Virus record (IMG/VR): IMGVR_UViG_3300005340_000054
Coordinates: 1 to 40,855 of that record
Origin: a virus
Length of the DNA stretch: 40,855 nucleotides
Reading direction: 5' to 3' (one strand)
Positions 1 through 8,086 of the stretch are shown here, piece after piece. How positions within the stretch are numbered: the stretch's first letter is position 1; the number at the start of each line of letters is the position of its first letter. The translations under genes and the position numbers were made by a program. The notes below the pieces were generated by a model. The model saw nothing but the letters and a program-made list of their open reading frames with translations, was not told the origin of the DNA and searched no databases.

Positions 1-90
1 ATCGAGAAAGCGATGGAAGGCATGCCGGAGCAGGCCAAGAACATCATCGGCGCGCTACAGCAGCAGTTGCAGCAGCAGCAGAAGGTCATC
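1..90. repeat. Terminal direct repeat, left copy
   Basis: Bases 1-90 are identical to 40766-40855. The reading frame of the portal gene continues in register across the join, so the repeat marks where a circular sequence was cut. It may be an assembler overlap or a short terminal redundancy. P22-like headful phages are circularly permuted and do not need a fixed terminal repeat, so an assembly overlap is the simpler reading. Confidence 0.95.
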
Positions 91-342
91 GAGCAGCAGA
101 ATCTCGAAATTAAGTACAAGCAGGGCGTCGAACAGATGCGCGTGCACGGCAGGCTGGAAGAGACCGACCGCAAGAGCGAGACACAGATTCGCGTCGAGGA
201 CATGAAGGGCGCGACCTCGCGCGATGTCGCAGAGATCGGCGCCGCGGCTCAGCTGCTGAATACCAAGGCCGAGAGCGACGAAGCCGAAAAGGCATCGCAG
301 CGCCTCATCAAAGCCGGAACAGAAGATCGAAAGGCGGAATAA
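1..342 (+). CDS. Portal protein, C-terminal part (continues from 38981-40855)
   Basis: This is the last 113 codons and the stop (TAA at 340-342) of the portal gene that starts at 38981. It is in frame with that gene through the 90-bp terminal repeat. The segment is rich in glutamine and charged residues, with runs such as LQQQLQQQQKVIEQQN. It should form a long helix, like the C-terminal helical barrel of the P22 portal. The whole protein is about 708 residues, close to the 725 of P22 gp1. Read alone, this piece looks like a separate 109-residue ORF starting at 13, but that start is internal and has no upstream stop. Confidence 0.9.
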   Translation: MEKAMEGMPEQAKNIIGALQQQLQQQQKVIEQQNLEIKYKQGVEQMRVHGRLEETDRKSETQIRVEDMKGATSRDVAEIGAAAQLLNTKAESDEAEKASQRLIKAGTEDRKAE

Positions 343-347
343 TCCGC
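334..347 (+). promoter_or_regulatory. Hairpin at portal stop / scaffold ribosome site
   Basis: GCGGA-ATAA-TCCGC is a perfect 5-bp stem with a 4-base loop that contains the portal stop codon. The scaffold Shine-Dalgarno AGGAG (348-352) begins right after the stem. The hairpin may shape translation of the scaffold gene. There is no T-run, so it is not a terminator. Confidence 0.5.
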
Positions 348-357
348 AGGAGCACAC

Positions 358-1416
358 ATGGCGACGGTAGTGGATTCGGGGAACCTGGTGGAGTTTGTGA
401 GCACGGGCAAGGTGGCGGATTTCAAGCCGCCGGAAGGCGCAGCGCCCGCGGCAGAACAGCAGTCATCCGCCAAGCAAGACGCCGCTGCCGAGCCGGCAAA
501 GGCTGCAGATGCCGACAAGGGCTTGCAGGATCGCAACGCCGATGGTACTTTCAAGGCCGCGGCAGATACTGCGTCAGAGAAATCTAACGACAAGTCGGCC
601 GAGAGCGGTGAAGTTGACGACGCAGCGCTGCCAGAGATCGTGCGGCGCAAGATCGGCAAGAAACACCGCCAGATGATGGAGGCGCAGGAGTTCGCGCGCG
701 AGCGCGACGCTGCAGCAGAGATCGCCGAAAAGCGGGCAGCCGCCGCGGAACGCGAGTTACAGCGTATTCGTGGCACGAAGTCAGATGGCCCAGACTCGAC
801 TACGGCAGAAGCAGGAGATCCTGCGGAGCCGAAGCCCGAGGACTTCAAAACGGTCGGCGAATACACCCGAGCCCTCACCAAGTACGAAGTCGCCAAGGCG
901 GCCGCGCAATCCGCATCCGAAGCACAAACACGGACGCAGGAACAGCAGCAGCAAGCCCAGGCGGCAGAAACGGCAAGGCAGTTCGCGGAACGTCAGTCCG
1001 CATTTATCAAGCTGACCCCTGACTATGAAGAGGTCATTGAGAATGCGAACTTCGAAGTTCCGCAACTGGTAACCCAGTACTGCGTCGAGAGCGAGATGGG
1101 GCCGCAACTGGCCTACCACATCTCGAAAAATCCGAGTGAAGCCGAGCGTCTGTCCAAGTTGAGCCCAACCCGCATGCTGGCGGAACTGGGAAAACTGGAA
1201 TCCAAGCTGGCCCCATCGGCCGCGCCCGCAGCACCTGCCGCGCCCGCGCCGTCCAAGGTCCCGCAAGTTTCCAAGGCTCCCGCTCCGACCGAAGCACTGA
1301 ATGGCGACTCCGCGCGCGTGGTTACGAAAGACCCATCGCAGATGTCATTCGCAGAGCTTCGAGAACACCGCCGCGCCGAACAGATGGCGGCAGCAGCATC
1401 CGGCAGAAGGCACTAA
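358..1416 (+). CDS. Capsid scaffolding protein (predicted)
   Basis: The protein has 352 residues and is rich in Ala, Glu, Lys and Gln. It has low-complexity acidic segments, a coiled-coil region around residues 100-145 (many E/R/A heptads) and a second helical region around 180-220. An Ala/Pro linker lies at about 285-315, followed by a charged C-terminal end (FAELREHRRAEQ). Basic helical C-termini bind coat protein in P22 gp8. The position directly between portal and coat is the classic place for the scaffold, which chaperones procapsid assembly and then leaves. AGGAG lies 5 bases before the ATG. No sequence motif proves the family, so the call rests on position and composition. Confidence 0.75.
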   Translation: MATVVDSGNLVEFVSTGKVADFKPPEGAAPAAEQQSSAKQDAAAEPAKAADADKGLQDRNADGTFKAAADTASEKSNDKSAESGEVDDAALPEIVRRKIGKKHRQMMEAQEFARERDAAAEIAEKRAAAAERELQRIRGTKSDGPDSTTAEAGDPAEPKPEDFKTVGEYTRALTKYEVAKAAAQSASEAQTRTQEQQQQAQAAETARQFAERQSAFIKLTPDYEEVIENANFEVPQLVTQYCVESEMGPQLAYHISKNPSEAERLSKLSPTRMLAELGKLESKLAPSAAPAAPAAPAPSKVPQVSKAPAPTEALNGDSARVVTKDPSQMSFAELREHRRAEQMAAAASGRRH

Positions 1417-1435
1417 CCCCGCTTCACGGTAGTTA

Positions 1436-1467
1436 CCGGGAGGCGGAACTGAAACCGCTTCTCGGAG
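1436..1467 (+). promoter_or_regulatory. Hairpin that pairs with the coat-gene ribosome site
   Basis: CCGGGAGGCGG (1436-1446) pairs with CCGCTTCTCGG (1455-1465) over 11 positions, nine Watson-Crick and two G-U, with an 8-base loop. The last two stem bases are the first two of the coat Shine-Dalgarno GGAG (1464-1467), seven bases before the TTG start. It could stabilise the coat mRNA or set its translation rate. No T-run follows. Confidence 0.55.
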
Positions 1468-1474
1468 AACTGCC

Positions 1475-2830
1475 TTGTCTAACAATTTGCTCACCATGTC
1501 CTACATCACCAACGAGGGGTTGGTGGTGCTGGAAAACACCTGCGTCTTTTCAGACAAGGTGAACCGTCAGTACAGCGATGAATTCGCTGTCAAAGACGCC
1601 AAGATCGGCTACACCTGCAACGTGCGCCGCCCGCCTCGCTACCTCGGCACCTTCGGCCCGCAGCTGAACGTCGAGGACACCAACGAGACGTACATTCCCG
1701 TCACGCTGAACTACCAGTTCCACGTCGACGTGCAGTTCACGACCGCGGATCTGCTGCTGTCGATGGATCTGTTCCGCAGCCGCGTGCTGAAGCCCATCAT
1801 GGCCACGATCGGCAACCGCGTCGATTCGGACGGCCTGTATTTCTTCTACCAGAACACCGCGCTGTCAGTCGGTACGCCAGGCGTGAGCCCGGCGAGCTAC
1901 AAGCTGTTCAGCGATGCGCGCGCGCTGCTGGCCTTCGAGGCTTGCCCTCCCGGCGACAAGAATGTGATCCTGGATCCGCTGTCGATGTCGGCGGCAACCG
2001 ATGCGGTGAAGGGCCTCTTCAACCCGCAGGCGCAGCTCGGCGACTACGTGAAGAACGGCATGGTCGCGAAGCAGTTCGCAGGCCTCGACTGGTTCGAAGA
2101 TCAGAACGTGGTGGCCTTCACCACGGGCGCACAGGGCGGCACGCCGCTGCTGACCGCCAACACCGGCGGCGCCTTCCTGACCTCTGGTTGGGCGCAGTCC
2201 GGTTTCATCCAGACCAACGGCTGGACGGCCTCCACCGGTGTCGTGAAGGTCGGTGACATCATCCAGATCGCGGGCGTGTTCCCGGCCAATCCGCAGAGCC
2301 GCACACAGTACGGCAACCAGCTGAAGCAGTTCGTGGTGTTGCCACCGGGCGGCTACACGCAGAACCCGATCGGCGCGGCAACACCAGGCCTGGCCTTCGC
2401 AGCGGCGACCCTCACCAGCGGCACGTTCAACCCGGCAACGGGCGTGTACACCTCTGGCGGCGGCGCAGGCGCGCTATCCATCGCCATCGGCGAGTGCTGC
2501 ATCACGGGCGGCCAGTTCCAGAACGCAGTGACCACCGCGGCCTTCACCGCCACCTCGGCGATCACGGTCAACGGCGGCACGGCGAATGCGGCCAAGGTCA
2601 GCCCGCAGGGCGCGGTGCTCCATCGCAACAAGATGGCGCTGGCATTCGCGGATCTGCCGCTGCCTCGCGGTGTGCACGAAGCGGCACGCGCCAATGACAA
2701 CCAGGTCGGCATGTCGATGCGCGCGGTGACCCAGTACACCATCAACAACGATGCGCTGCCCACCCGTATGGACGTTCTGTACGGTTACGCGGACCTCTAT
2801 CGCCAGCTCGGCGCTCGCATTGCCGGTTAA
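1475..2830 (+). CDS. Major capsid (coat) protein, P22 gp5-like
   Basis: The protein has 451 residues; P22 gp5 has 430. Its opening (LLTMSYITNEGLVVLENTCV, then VNRQYSDEF) matches the P22-type coat pattern of an N-terminal arm followed by the HK97-fold core. The middle (about 215-350) is Gly/Thr-rich beta sequence, likely the inserted I-domain. The C-terminal part (PTRMDVLYGYADLYRQLGARI) matches the usual coat ending in which an archival protein is said to be cured by rank of purification. The start is TTG at 1475, because GGAG lies seven bases upstream. The in-frame ATG at 1496 has no ribosome site. It follows the scaffold gene. Confidence 0.9.
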   Translation: MSNNLLTMSYITNEGLVVLENTCVFSDKVNRQYSDEFAVKDAKIGYTCNVRRPPRYLGTFGPQLNVEDTNETYIPVTLNYQFHVDVQFTTADLLLSMDLFRSRVLKPIMATIGNRVDSDGLYFFYQNTALSVGTPGVSPASYKLFSDARALLAFEACPPGDKNVILDPLSMSAATDAVKGLFNPQAQLGDYVKNGMVAKQFAGLDWFEDQNVVAFTTGAQGGTPLLTANTGGAFLTSGWAQSGFIQTNGWTASTGVVKVGDIIQIAGVFPANPQSRTQYGNQLKQFVVLPPGGYTQNPIGAATPGLAFAAATLTSGTFNPATGVYTSGGGAGALSIAIGECCITGGQFQNAVTTAAFTATSAITVNGGTANAAKVSPQGAVLHRNKMALAFADLPLPRGVHEAARANDNQVGMSMRAVTQYTINNDALPTRMDVLYGYADLYRQLGARIAG

Positions 2831-2843
2831 GGAGTAAAGCAAC

Positions 2844-3269
2844 ATGCCTTCAGTCAATCCGGGTCCTGCCACTACCACGGCAGTCAATACCCAGTCTCCC
2901 TCGGCAGTCGAACTGGCCGTATTCACCATCGCGGTGAACCTGACGCCTGTATCGGTCGCGACCATCACCACGGCCGAGCAGTCGTTCGGCCTGAATGGCG
3001 TCACGCAGGTGACGGCGGCCACCGGCATTCGTGCCGGCGATGTCGTGCTGGGGTTCAATCCCCCCGGCATGACCACTGGCGTTGTGGCGGCCAATGTGCG
3101 CGTCGACCCCGCGACCGACGACAAGTTCTACATTCAGTTCGTCAACCCGACCGCTGGCGGCGTCGTGCCGCTCACCGGGTTGTACATCCTGCATGTGGGC
3201 CGTCCGAACCAGAGCACGCGTCCGCCGGGCTCGACGACCTACGCGTACCTGCCGACCGCCATCGCATAA
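2844..3269 (+). CDS. Small virion protein, first of a tandem pair
   Basis: This 141-residue protein is rich in Thr, Val and Ala and predicted all-beta, with no signal peptide or membrane segment. It aligns by eye with the next gene. Shared blocks are VxVATxTTAEQ / VSVAANTTAQQ, then NG-(V/L)-x-GD, VxAANVRVDP / VSAANTLRVTF, and GGVVP / GGIVP followed by VxRP. Position right after coat suggests a head decoration or head-completion protein, but no known family was recognised. AGGAG lies upstream of the ATG. Confidence 0.7.
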   Translation: MPSVNPGPATTTAVNTQSPSAVELAVFTIAVNLTPVSVATITTAEQSFGLNGVTQVTAATGIRAGDVVLGFNPPGMTTGVVAANVRVDPATDDKFYIQFVNPTAGGVVPLTGLYILHVGRPNQSTRPPGSTTYAYLPTAIA

Positions 3270-3278
3270 GGAGCTGAC

Positions 3279-3614
3279 ATGCCAGGTCCAGCTGATATCG
3301 CACGCGGGAACTTGCAAGGCACGTTCCTGCTGCAGATCGTGAACTCATTCGTCAGCGTGGCGGCCAATACCACAGCTCAGCAGACCGTGACCGTCAACGG
3401 TCTGCAGCTGGGGGATCAGATTTCGGCTGTCAGCAAGGCGACGTTTCAGGCAGGCCTGATCGTCGTCGGTGCTGATGTGTCGGCGGCCAATACGCTGCGC
3501 GTGACGTTCGGCAACTTCACGGGCGGCGGCATTGTGCCGACTGCCGGAGATACCTACACGGTTGAGGTGAACCGGCCCTCGAATCAGGGCACGCAGCCCT
3601 CCGCGATTGTATGA
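3279..3614 (+). CDS. Small virion protein, second of a tandem pair
   Basis: This 111-residue beta-rich protein is related to the product of 2844-3269. It lacks the longer N-terminal and C-terminal ends of that copy but keeps the TTAQQ, NGLQLGDQI, VSAANTLRVTF and GGGIVPTAGDTY blocks in the same order. The stop overlaps the next start (ATGA at 3611). It is probably a structural protein of the head surface. This is inferred from position and from the duplication. Confidence 0.7.
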   Translation: MPGPADIARGNLQGTFLLQIVNSFVSVAANTTAQQTVTVNGLQLGDQISAVSKATFQAGLIVVGADVSAANTLRVTFGNFTGGGIVPTAGDTYTVEVNRPSNQGTQPSAIV

Positions 3615-4006
3615 ACGAAATCCGGCCGTTCGCGCCGTTCTACCTGCGTACGCAGATGACGTCCACCGGTCAGGGGACGTCATCGCAGGCATTTCAGGGG
3701 CAGCAGGCCGCCAGCGTTACCGTGGCGGCATCGGGTACCGCGGCATCCAGTACGCAGTTCCCAGGCATGCCTTCGAACAGCATCGCCTACCAAGTGCAGA
3801 TCGCGAACCTGACCGACAAGTGGGCGTTCGTGAACTTCGGCGCGTTTGGCAACGTGCGCGCGGCGACAGTCACCGACTACCCGGTGGGGCCCGGCATGGT
3901 GCAGGTGGTGACCGTGGATCCGGAAGTGTCCGGCGCATCGGTCATTCTGACCGGCGCGGCCGGTGGCTCGACCTCTGTTATCTTCACCCGAGGGGCCGGC
4001 TCATAG
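3611..4006 (+). CDS. Hypothetical virion protein
   Basis: This 131-residue protein is rich in Ser, Thr, Val and Gly. The N-terminus (MNEIRPFAPFYLRTQM) is followed by a predicted beta domain. A block near residues 60-90 (QIANLTDKWAFVNFGAFGNV) resembles small phage surface proteins in overall style only. ATGA overlap with the preceding gene indicates co-translation with the head genes. No family was recognised. Confidence 0.65.
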   Translation: MNEIRPFAPFYLRTQMTSTGQGTSSQAFQGQQAASVTVAASGTAASSTQFPGMPSNSIAYQVQIANLTDKWAFVNFGAFGNVRAATVTDYPVGPGMVQVVTVDPEVSGASVILTGAAGGSTSVIFTRGAGS

Positions 4007-4022
4007 GGCCGGAACATGGCCC

Positions 4023-4448
4023 ATGAATCTTAAGTCAGGCGGCGGTCTTTCTTCATCGCAGGTCAATGATCAGATCATGGCCTGCATGTGCGCAATGGTG
4101 CAGCCGCCAGTCGCAAGGTCGCTGCTGTTCGATATGGCCTACCAGGCCAGCGACCCGACGAAGCCGACCGCCATCAGCATCGTGGTAGGTCTGGTCACCA
4201 ACATCACCATTGGCTCTGCTTCCAACACCGCAGAGCTTGTGATCGGCGCGACATCCGCCGTTTCTTCTGGAACGGGAGTACTCGCCGATACCTTTCGGAA
4301 TGATCTGAGCGTCACGCTGATCACGATCGGACTGACGCAGCGGCAAAAACTCATGGCATTCATTCCTGCCGGCTACTTCTTTGCGGTGCGCCGTACCGTT
4401 GGCACCGGAATCAGCATCATCTCCGCTTACGATCAGGCACTTTGCTGA
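4023..4448 (+). CDS. Hypothetical virion-associated protein
   Basis: This is a 141-residue protein starting MNLKSGGGLSSSQ. I chose ATG 4023 because it lies after the preceding stop and has a GGA element nine bases upstream. An in-frame GTG at 3963 would run far into the upstream gene. The product is beta-rich (residues 50-130, many T/I/V) and ends in cysteine. It is co-directional with head genes and its stop (TGA 4446-4448) shares a base with the next ATG. Its function is unknown. Confidence 0.65.
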   Translation: MNLKSGGGLSSSQVNDQIMACMCAMVQPPVARSLLFDMAYQASDPTKPTAISIVVGLVTNITIGSASNTAELVIGATSAVSSGTGVLADTFRNDLSVTLITIGLTQRQKLMAFIPAGYFFAVRRTVGTGISIISAYDQALC

Positions 4449-5401
4449 TGGCTACGCGCACGACCGCTCAGGAAATCATCACTGGCGCCCTTCGCTTCAT
4501 CAACTCCTACGCGCCAGGGGAATCCCTCGATGCCAGCGACTCGGCCGATGCGCTCGCGACGCTGAATGATGTGCTGGAATCACTGTCGACGACAGAAAAC
4601 AGCGTCTATGCCTCCGATGAGGACGTATTCACGTTCACAGCAGGGCAATACCAGTACAGCATCGGCAACTACGATGCGGGCACCTTCGCCGGCACGCTGA
4701 CCAATGGCTCGCCCACCATCACGCTGGCCACGGTGCCATCCGACATGGTGGTCAATGGCGACCTGACGGGCACTGGAATCCCCGCGGGCACCACGATCCT
4801 GTCGTTCAATGCGATCGCCGGCACGGTCACGATGTCGGCCAATGCGACCGTCAATGTCCCGCCGCAGCAGATCGCCTACACGATTCCCGGCGACTTCAAG
4901 ACCACGCGCCCGCTGCGAATCACCAATGCGTTCACGCGCATCACGGGCAGCAGCACGCAGGGCCTGGATTACGCCATCGAACTGATCGACCAGTCGCGCT
5001 ATTCGAACATCGGGTACAAGCGCCTGCCGGCTCCGTGGCCGATCTACCTCTGGTACAACCCGACGTATCCGCTGGGTCAGTTGAATTTCTATCAGACGCC
5101 CTCGACGGCCGGCGAACTGCATGTCTATTCGGACCTGATCCTGACCAGCATGGCGAGCCTGACCACCACTGTGCTGTTGCCGCAGGGCTATTCGCTGATG
5201 CTGAAGCGCATGCTCGCGCGCGCGCTGGCACCGGAATATGGCGCGATCTGGACAACGATGCGCGAGCGGCTAACCCAGGAGGCCTACAACAACGTCAAGG
5301 CGCTGAATGCCAACCCGGTGCCCGTGTCGACCTATGACTCAGCGATCCTGAATCAGAACCAGACCGACGCGGGCTGGATCTTGACCGGGGGCTTCCGCTG
5401 A
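4448..5401 (+). CDS. Head-completion / tail accessory protein, P22 gp4-like
   Basis: The protein has 317 residues. Residues 1-55 (TTAQEIITGALRFINSYAPG, then DALATLNDVLESLS) are two helices of the kind that start P22 gp4, which forms the ring under the portal. The C-terminal third (SLMLKRMLARALAPEYGAIW) matches the gp4 helical core. Between them is a long beta insertion (about 75-140) with a GTGIPAGTTI motif, which makes the protein nearly twice the length of P22 gp4 (166). ATG 4448 is preferred over TTG 4442 because it forms a stop-start overlap. It sits just before the gp10-like gene, as in P22. Confidence 0.75.
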   Translation: MATRTTAQEIITGALRFINSYAPGESLDASDSADALATLNDVLESLSTTENSVYASDEDVFTFTAGQYQYSIGNYDAGTFAGTLTNGSPTITLATVPSDMVVNGDLTGTGIPAGTTILSFNAIAGTVTMSANATVNVPPQQIAYTIPGDFKTTRPLRITNAFTRITGSSTQGLDYAIELIDQSRYSNIGYKRLPAPWPIYLWYNPTYPLGQLNFYQTPSTAGELHVYSDLILTSMASLTTTVLLPQGYSLMLKRMLARALAPEYGAIWTTMRERLTQEAYNNVKALNANPVPVSTYDSAILNQNQTDAGWILTGGFR

Positions 5402-6939
5402 TGGATGCCGGGGATTTCGGCTTTGTCGGCGGCGCGTACGAAGCGCCTGACATGTATCAGGACTCGCAGCGCTGCATCAACTGGTATGTCGAGGTATCCG
5501 CGAATGGTGCCTCGAAAACTCCCACCGCGCTGCTCGGCACGCCCGGACTGGATCGCATCCTGAATTTTGGCCTCATCAGCGACGACATCGCAGTGCCCTA
5601 TTCCGGCGGTCACCGCGGCGCATGGGTGCTGCCCGGCGGCACGACGGCGCTATATGTCGTCGGGAATCGTCTGTTCCTGGTCACGATGATCGTGCCGGCG
5701 ACCAGCAGCAGCATCGCACAATTTCGCGTCGGGCTCGCCACAGGCGGTACGCTGCTGACCAATTCCGGCCCGGTGTGCATCCGCGACAACGGCAACGGCG
5801 GCTATGCGGTGATCGTGGATGGTCCTAACGGCTACCTCTACAACATCGCCACGAACACCATGACGCTGATTGTAGATCCGGCGTTCTATGGCGCGGATCG
5901 CGTGGCATTCATTGATGGCTGGTGGATCTTCAACAAGCCCGGCACGCAGATTTTCTATACCAACGCGCCGACGCCATACACGACCACCTTTGCCGGAGCG
6001 TTCTTCGCGCTGAAGGACTCCAACAGCGACAACCTCATCACGCTGCATGAGCTAAATCGCGAGGTGTGGCTGATCGGCGAGCGCAGCTATGAGGTTTGGT
6101 ATAACGCGGGGGGCGCGAACTTCGCGTTCTCGCGCGTGGCCGGCGTCTCGCCGAATGTGGGCTGCGCGGCGGTCAATTCGATCTGTCGCGTGGGCTCCGG
6201 CGCGCTGGTGTGGCTCGCGCGCAATGAGCAGGGCGAGAACTACGTGGTGCGCTCGGTGCAGTACGGAACGGAGGTGATCTCCACGCCTGCAATCAACAAG
6301 GCGATCGCCAGCTACCCGCTGGTGTCCGATGCCTATGCCATGTCCTATGAGGAAGATGGCCACGTGTTCTACGTGCTCACCTTTCCGACGGCCGACAAGA
6401 CATGGGTGTTCGATGCGACCGTGCCAGCCGAGTATGCCTGGCATCAGCGCGCGTCCTACGACAACAACGGCACGCCGCACTGCTGGAAGGTTGGCACGCT
6501 GGTTAACTTCCAGAACATCCGCATCGGCGGGGATCGCGCTTCGCAGAATGGCTACCAGGTCTCGCGCCAGTTCTTCACCGAATACGACACGCCGCTGATT
6601 TCCAGCCGGCGCTGCCCACACATCTGGAGCCGGGAGGATCGAAAGCGCATCTTCGCCGCAGCGCTGCAGATTGAGTTCGCGCCCGGTGTCGGCGCAGCGA
6701 CCGGCCAGGGCGTGAATCCGCAGGCCATGCTGCGCGTCAGCTACGACTATGGCGCCACCTTCGGAACGCAGTATTTCATGTCGGTAGGGCGGCAGGGCGA
6801 GTTCAAGAATCGCTGCATTCGCCGCAAGCTCTCTGTCGGTCGTGACATCGTGTTCGAGGTGACGTTCAGCGACCCGACGAACCGGGATGTCATTGGCGCC
6901 ACGCTCACCGGCAGCCGCGAAGAGTCCGAGGCCGCATGA
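5401..6939 (+). CDS. Tail hub / packaged-DNA stabilisation protein, P22 gp10-like
   Basis: This 512-residue protein resembles P22 gp10 (472 residues), which forms the hub between the gp4 ring and the tailspikes. It opens with a CINWYVEVSANG block and a TPGL turn typical of the family. Repeated beta-propeller-like segments follow, such as VVGNRLF, AVIVDG and VWLIGERSYEVWYN. It then has the conserved FSRVAGVSPNVGCAA stretch and VISTPAINKAIASY. Its place after gp4 matches P22 order. The ATG follows the preceding stop directly. Confidence 0.85.
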   Translation: MDAGDFGFVGGAYEAPDMYQDSQRCINWYVEVSANGASKTPTALLGTPGLDRILNFGLISDDIAVPYSGGHRGAWVLPGGTTALYVVGNRLFLVTMIVPATSSSIAQFRVGLATGGTLLTNSGPVCIRDNGNGGYAVIVDGPNGYLYNIATNTMTLIVDPAFYGADRVAFIDGWWIFNKPGTQIFYTNAPTPYTTTFAGAFFALKDSNSDNLITLHELNREVWLIGERSYEVWYNAGGANFAFSRVAGVSPNVGCAAVNSICRVGSGALVWLARNEQGENYVVRSVQYGTEVISTPAINKAIASYPLVSDAYAMSYEEDGHVFYVLTFPTADKTWVFDATVPAEYAWHQRASYDNNGTPHCWKVGTLVNFQNIRIGGDRASQNGYQVSRQFFTEYDTPLISSRRCPHIWSREDRKRIFAAALQIEFAPGVGAATGQGVNPQAMLRVSYDYGATFGTQYFMSVGRQGEFKNRCIRRKLSVGRDIVFEVTFSDPTNRDVIGATLTGSREESEAA

Positions 6940-7277
6940 GCCAGCAGTTCAACAGTCTGCCGACGTACGAAATTCCGCTGATGCAGCAGGGACGCAACAC
7001 GGCGACGTGGTTTCGATTTTGGGCGAACTTATTCCAGGGATTAGCGCCTGGTGGTGAATTTCCCGTCGTGGGCACCGGTTCGCCCTTTACCTATACAGCC
7101 CCGCAAGGCGGCTTTATCATTCTGACCGGCGGCGCAGTCTCCGCAGTCGAGTTCTCCCGCGATGGTGTGACGTTCTACAACTACGGCACCACGACGGGCG
7201 CGTTTCCGCTTTCTTCGTCTGATCGCATTCGGGTCACTTACACAGTGGTGCCCGTGATGACGTTCGTTCCGACATGA
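6936..7277 (+). CDS. Hypothetical tail-associated protein
   Basis: This 113-residue protein has an N-terminus with NSLPTYEIPL and WFRFWANLFQGLAP, followed by a small beta domain (SPFTYTAPQGGFIILTGGAV, FSRDGVTFYN). Proteins with this layout are common in podovirus tail regions. From memory they lie between the gp10-like hub and the ejection proteins, and no function is established. The start overlaps the gp10-like stop (ATGA). Confidence 0.65.
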   Translation: MSQQFNSLPTYEIPLMQQGRNTATWFRFWANLFQGLAPGGEFPVVGTGSPFTYTAPQGGFIILTGGAVSAVEFSRDGVTFYNYGTTTGAFPLSSSDRIRVTYTVVPVMTFVPT

Positions 7278-7284
7278 GGTTCAT

Positions 7285-8085
7285 ATGGGCTGGCTAGGAA
7301 AAGCGCTGAAGTCCGTCGCCAAGGTGGCGCTCCCGGCCGTCGGTACGTTGGTGGGCAGCCCCATTCTAGGCGCGGCGCTGGCCGGCGCTGGCAGTTCATT
7401 GCTGGGAAGCAAGGCACAGGCCAAGGGAGCCAAGAAAGCCTCCCAGATGAACATGGACATGTTCGGCACGCTGCAGCAACAGCAGCAGCCGTTCTTGCAG
7501 TCCGGCTATGGCGCGAATGCGAAATTGTCTCAACTGCTCGGCGTGGGAGGTGATCCAGGCGGTGCGGACTATGGCTCCCTGACGAAATCCTTCACGCCGG
7601 AGGACTATCTGGCGAACAAGGACCCCGGCTACGAATTCCAGCGCCAGCAGGGCGAGCAGGCACTGCGCAACGCCGCGGGCGCAGGCTCCGGTGCGATCGG
7701 TGGGGCGGCGCTGAAGGACTTGCTCAAGTACAACCAGGACTATGCCGGCACTGCCTATCAGAACGCGTTCAACCGCTACCAGACGCAGCAGGGGAACATT
7801 TTCAGCCGCCTGTCGGGTCTGCTGGGGGTCGGACAGAACGCCGCCAATACGAACGCACAGGTCGGCACAGCGCTGACCGGAAACGCTGGCAACTTCACCG
7901 CAGGCGCGGGAGCGGCGACCGGTGCGGGCATCGTGGGCGCGGGCAATTCGATCTCGGACGGTCTGGTGAATTCCTGGCTGATGAAGCAGTTCGGCACGCC
8001 GGGTGCTGCGGCGCCGAAGCCTGCGGCGGCCACATCCGGACAGGGATCATATGACTTGGCCGATCCCTTGATGGCTGGAGGCTAG
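7285..8085 (+). CDS. DNA ejection protein, gp7-like
   Basis: This 266-residue protein begins with an amphipathic, Gly/Ala-rich hydrophobic region (about residues 10-45, LPAVGTLVGSPILGAALAGA), as expected for a protein that enters or crosses the host membrane. A Gln-rich helical middle (YEFQRQQGEQALRNAAGAG and NRYQTQQGNIFSRLSGLL) is typical of small internal virion proteins. A Gly/Ala-rich tail follows. It is the first of three ejection genes, in the P22-like order gp7, gp20, gp16. It likely leaves the capsid with the DNA and helps build the channel across the cell envelope. Confidence 0.75.
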   Translation: MGWLGKALKSVAKVALPAVGTLVGSPILGAALAGAGSSLLGSKAQAKGAKKASQMNMDMFGTLQQQQQPFLQSGYGANAKLSQLLGVGGDPGGADYGSLTKSFTPEDYLANKDPGYEFQRQQGEQALRNAAGAGSGAIGGAALKDLLKYNQDYAGTAYQNAFNRYQTQQGNIFSRLSGLLGVGQNAANTNAQVGTALTGNAGNFTAGAGAATGAGIVGAGNSISDGLVNSWLMKQFGTPGAAAPKPAAATSGQGSYDLADPLMAGG

Positions 8086-8086
8086 C

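Noticed and set aside
57-84. CAG-rich repeat tract
   Set aside because: It encodes the Gln-rich coiled coil of the portal C-terminus and is not a perfect microsatellite.
3963-4022. Upstream GTG start for gene 4023-4448
   Set aside because: It would overlap the previous gene by more than 40 bases with no ribosome site, whereas ATG 4023 lies after the stop.
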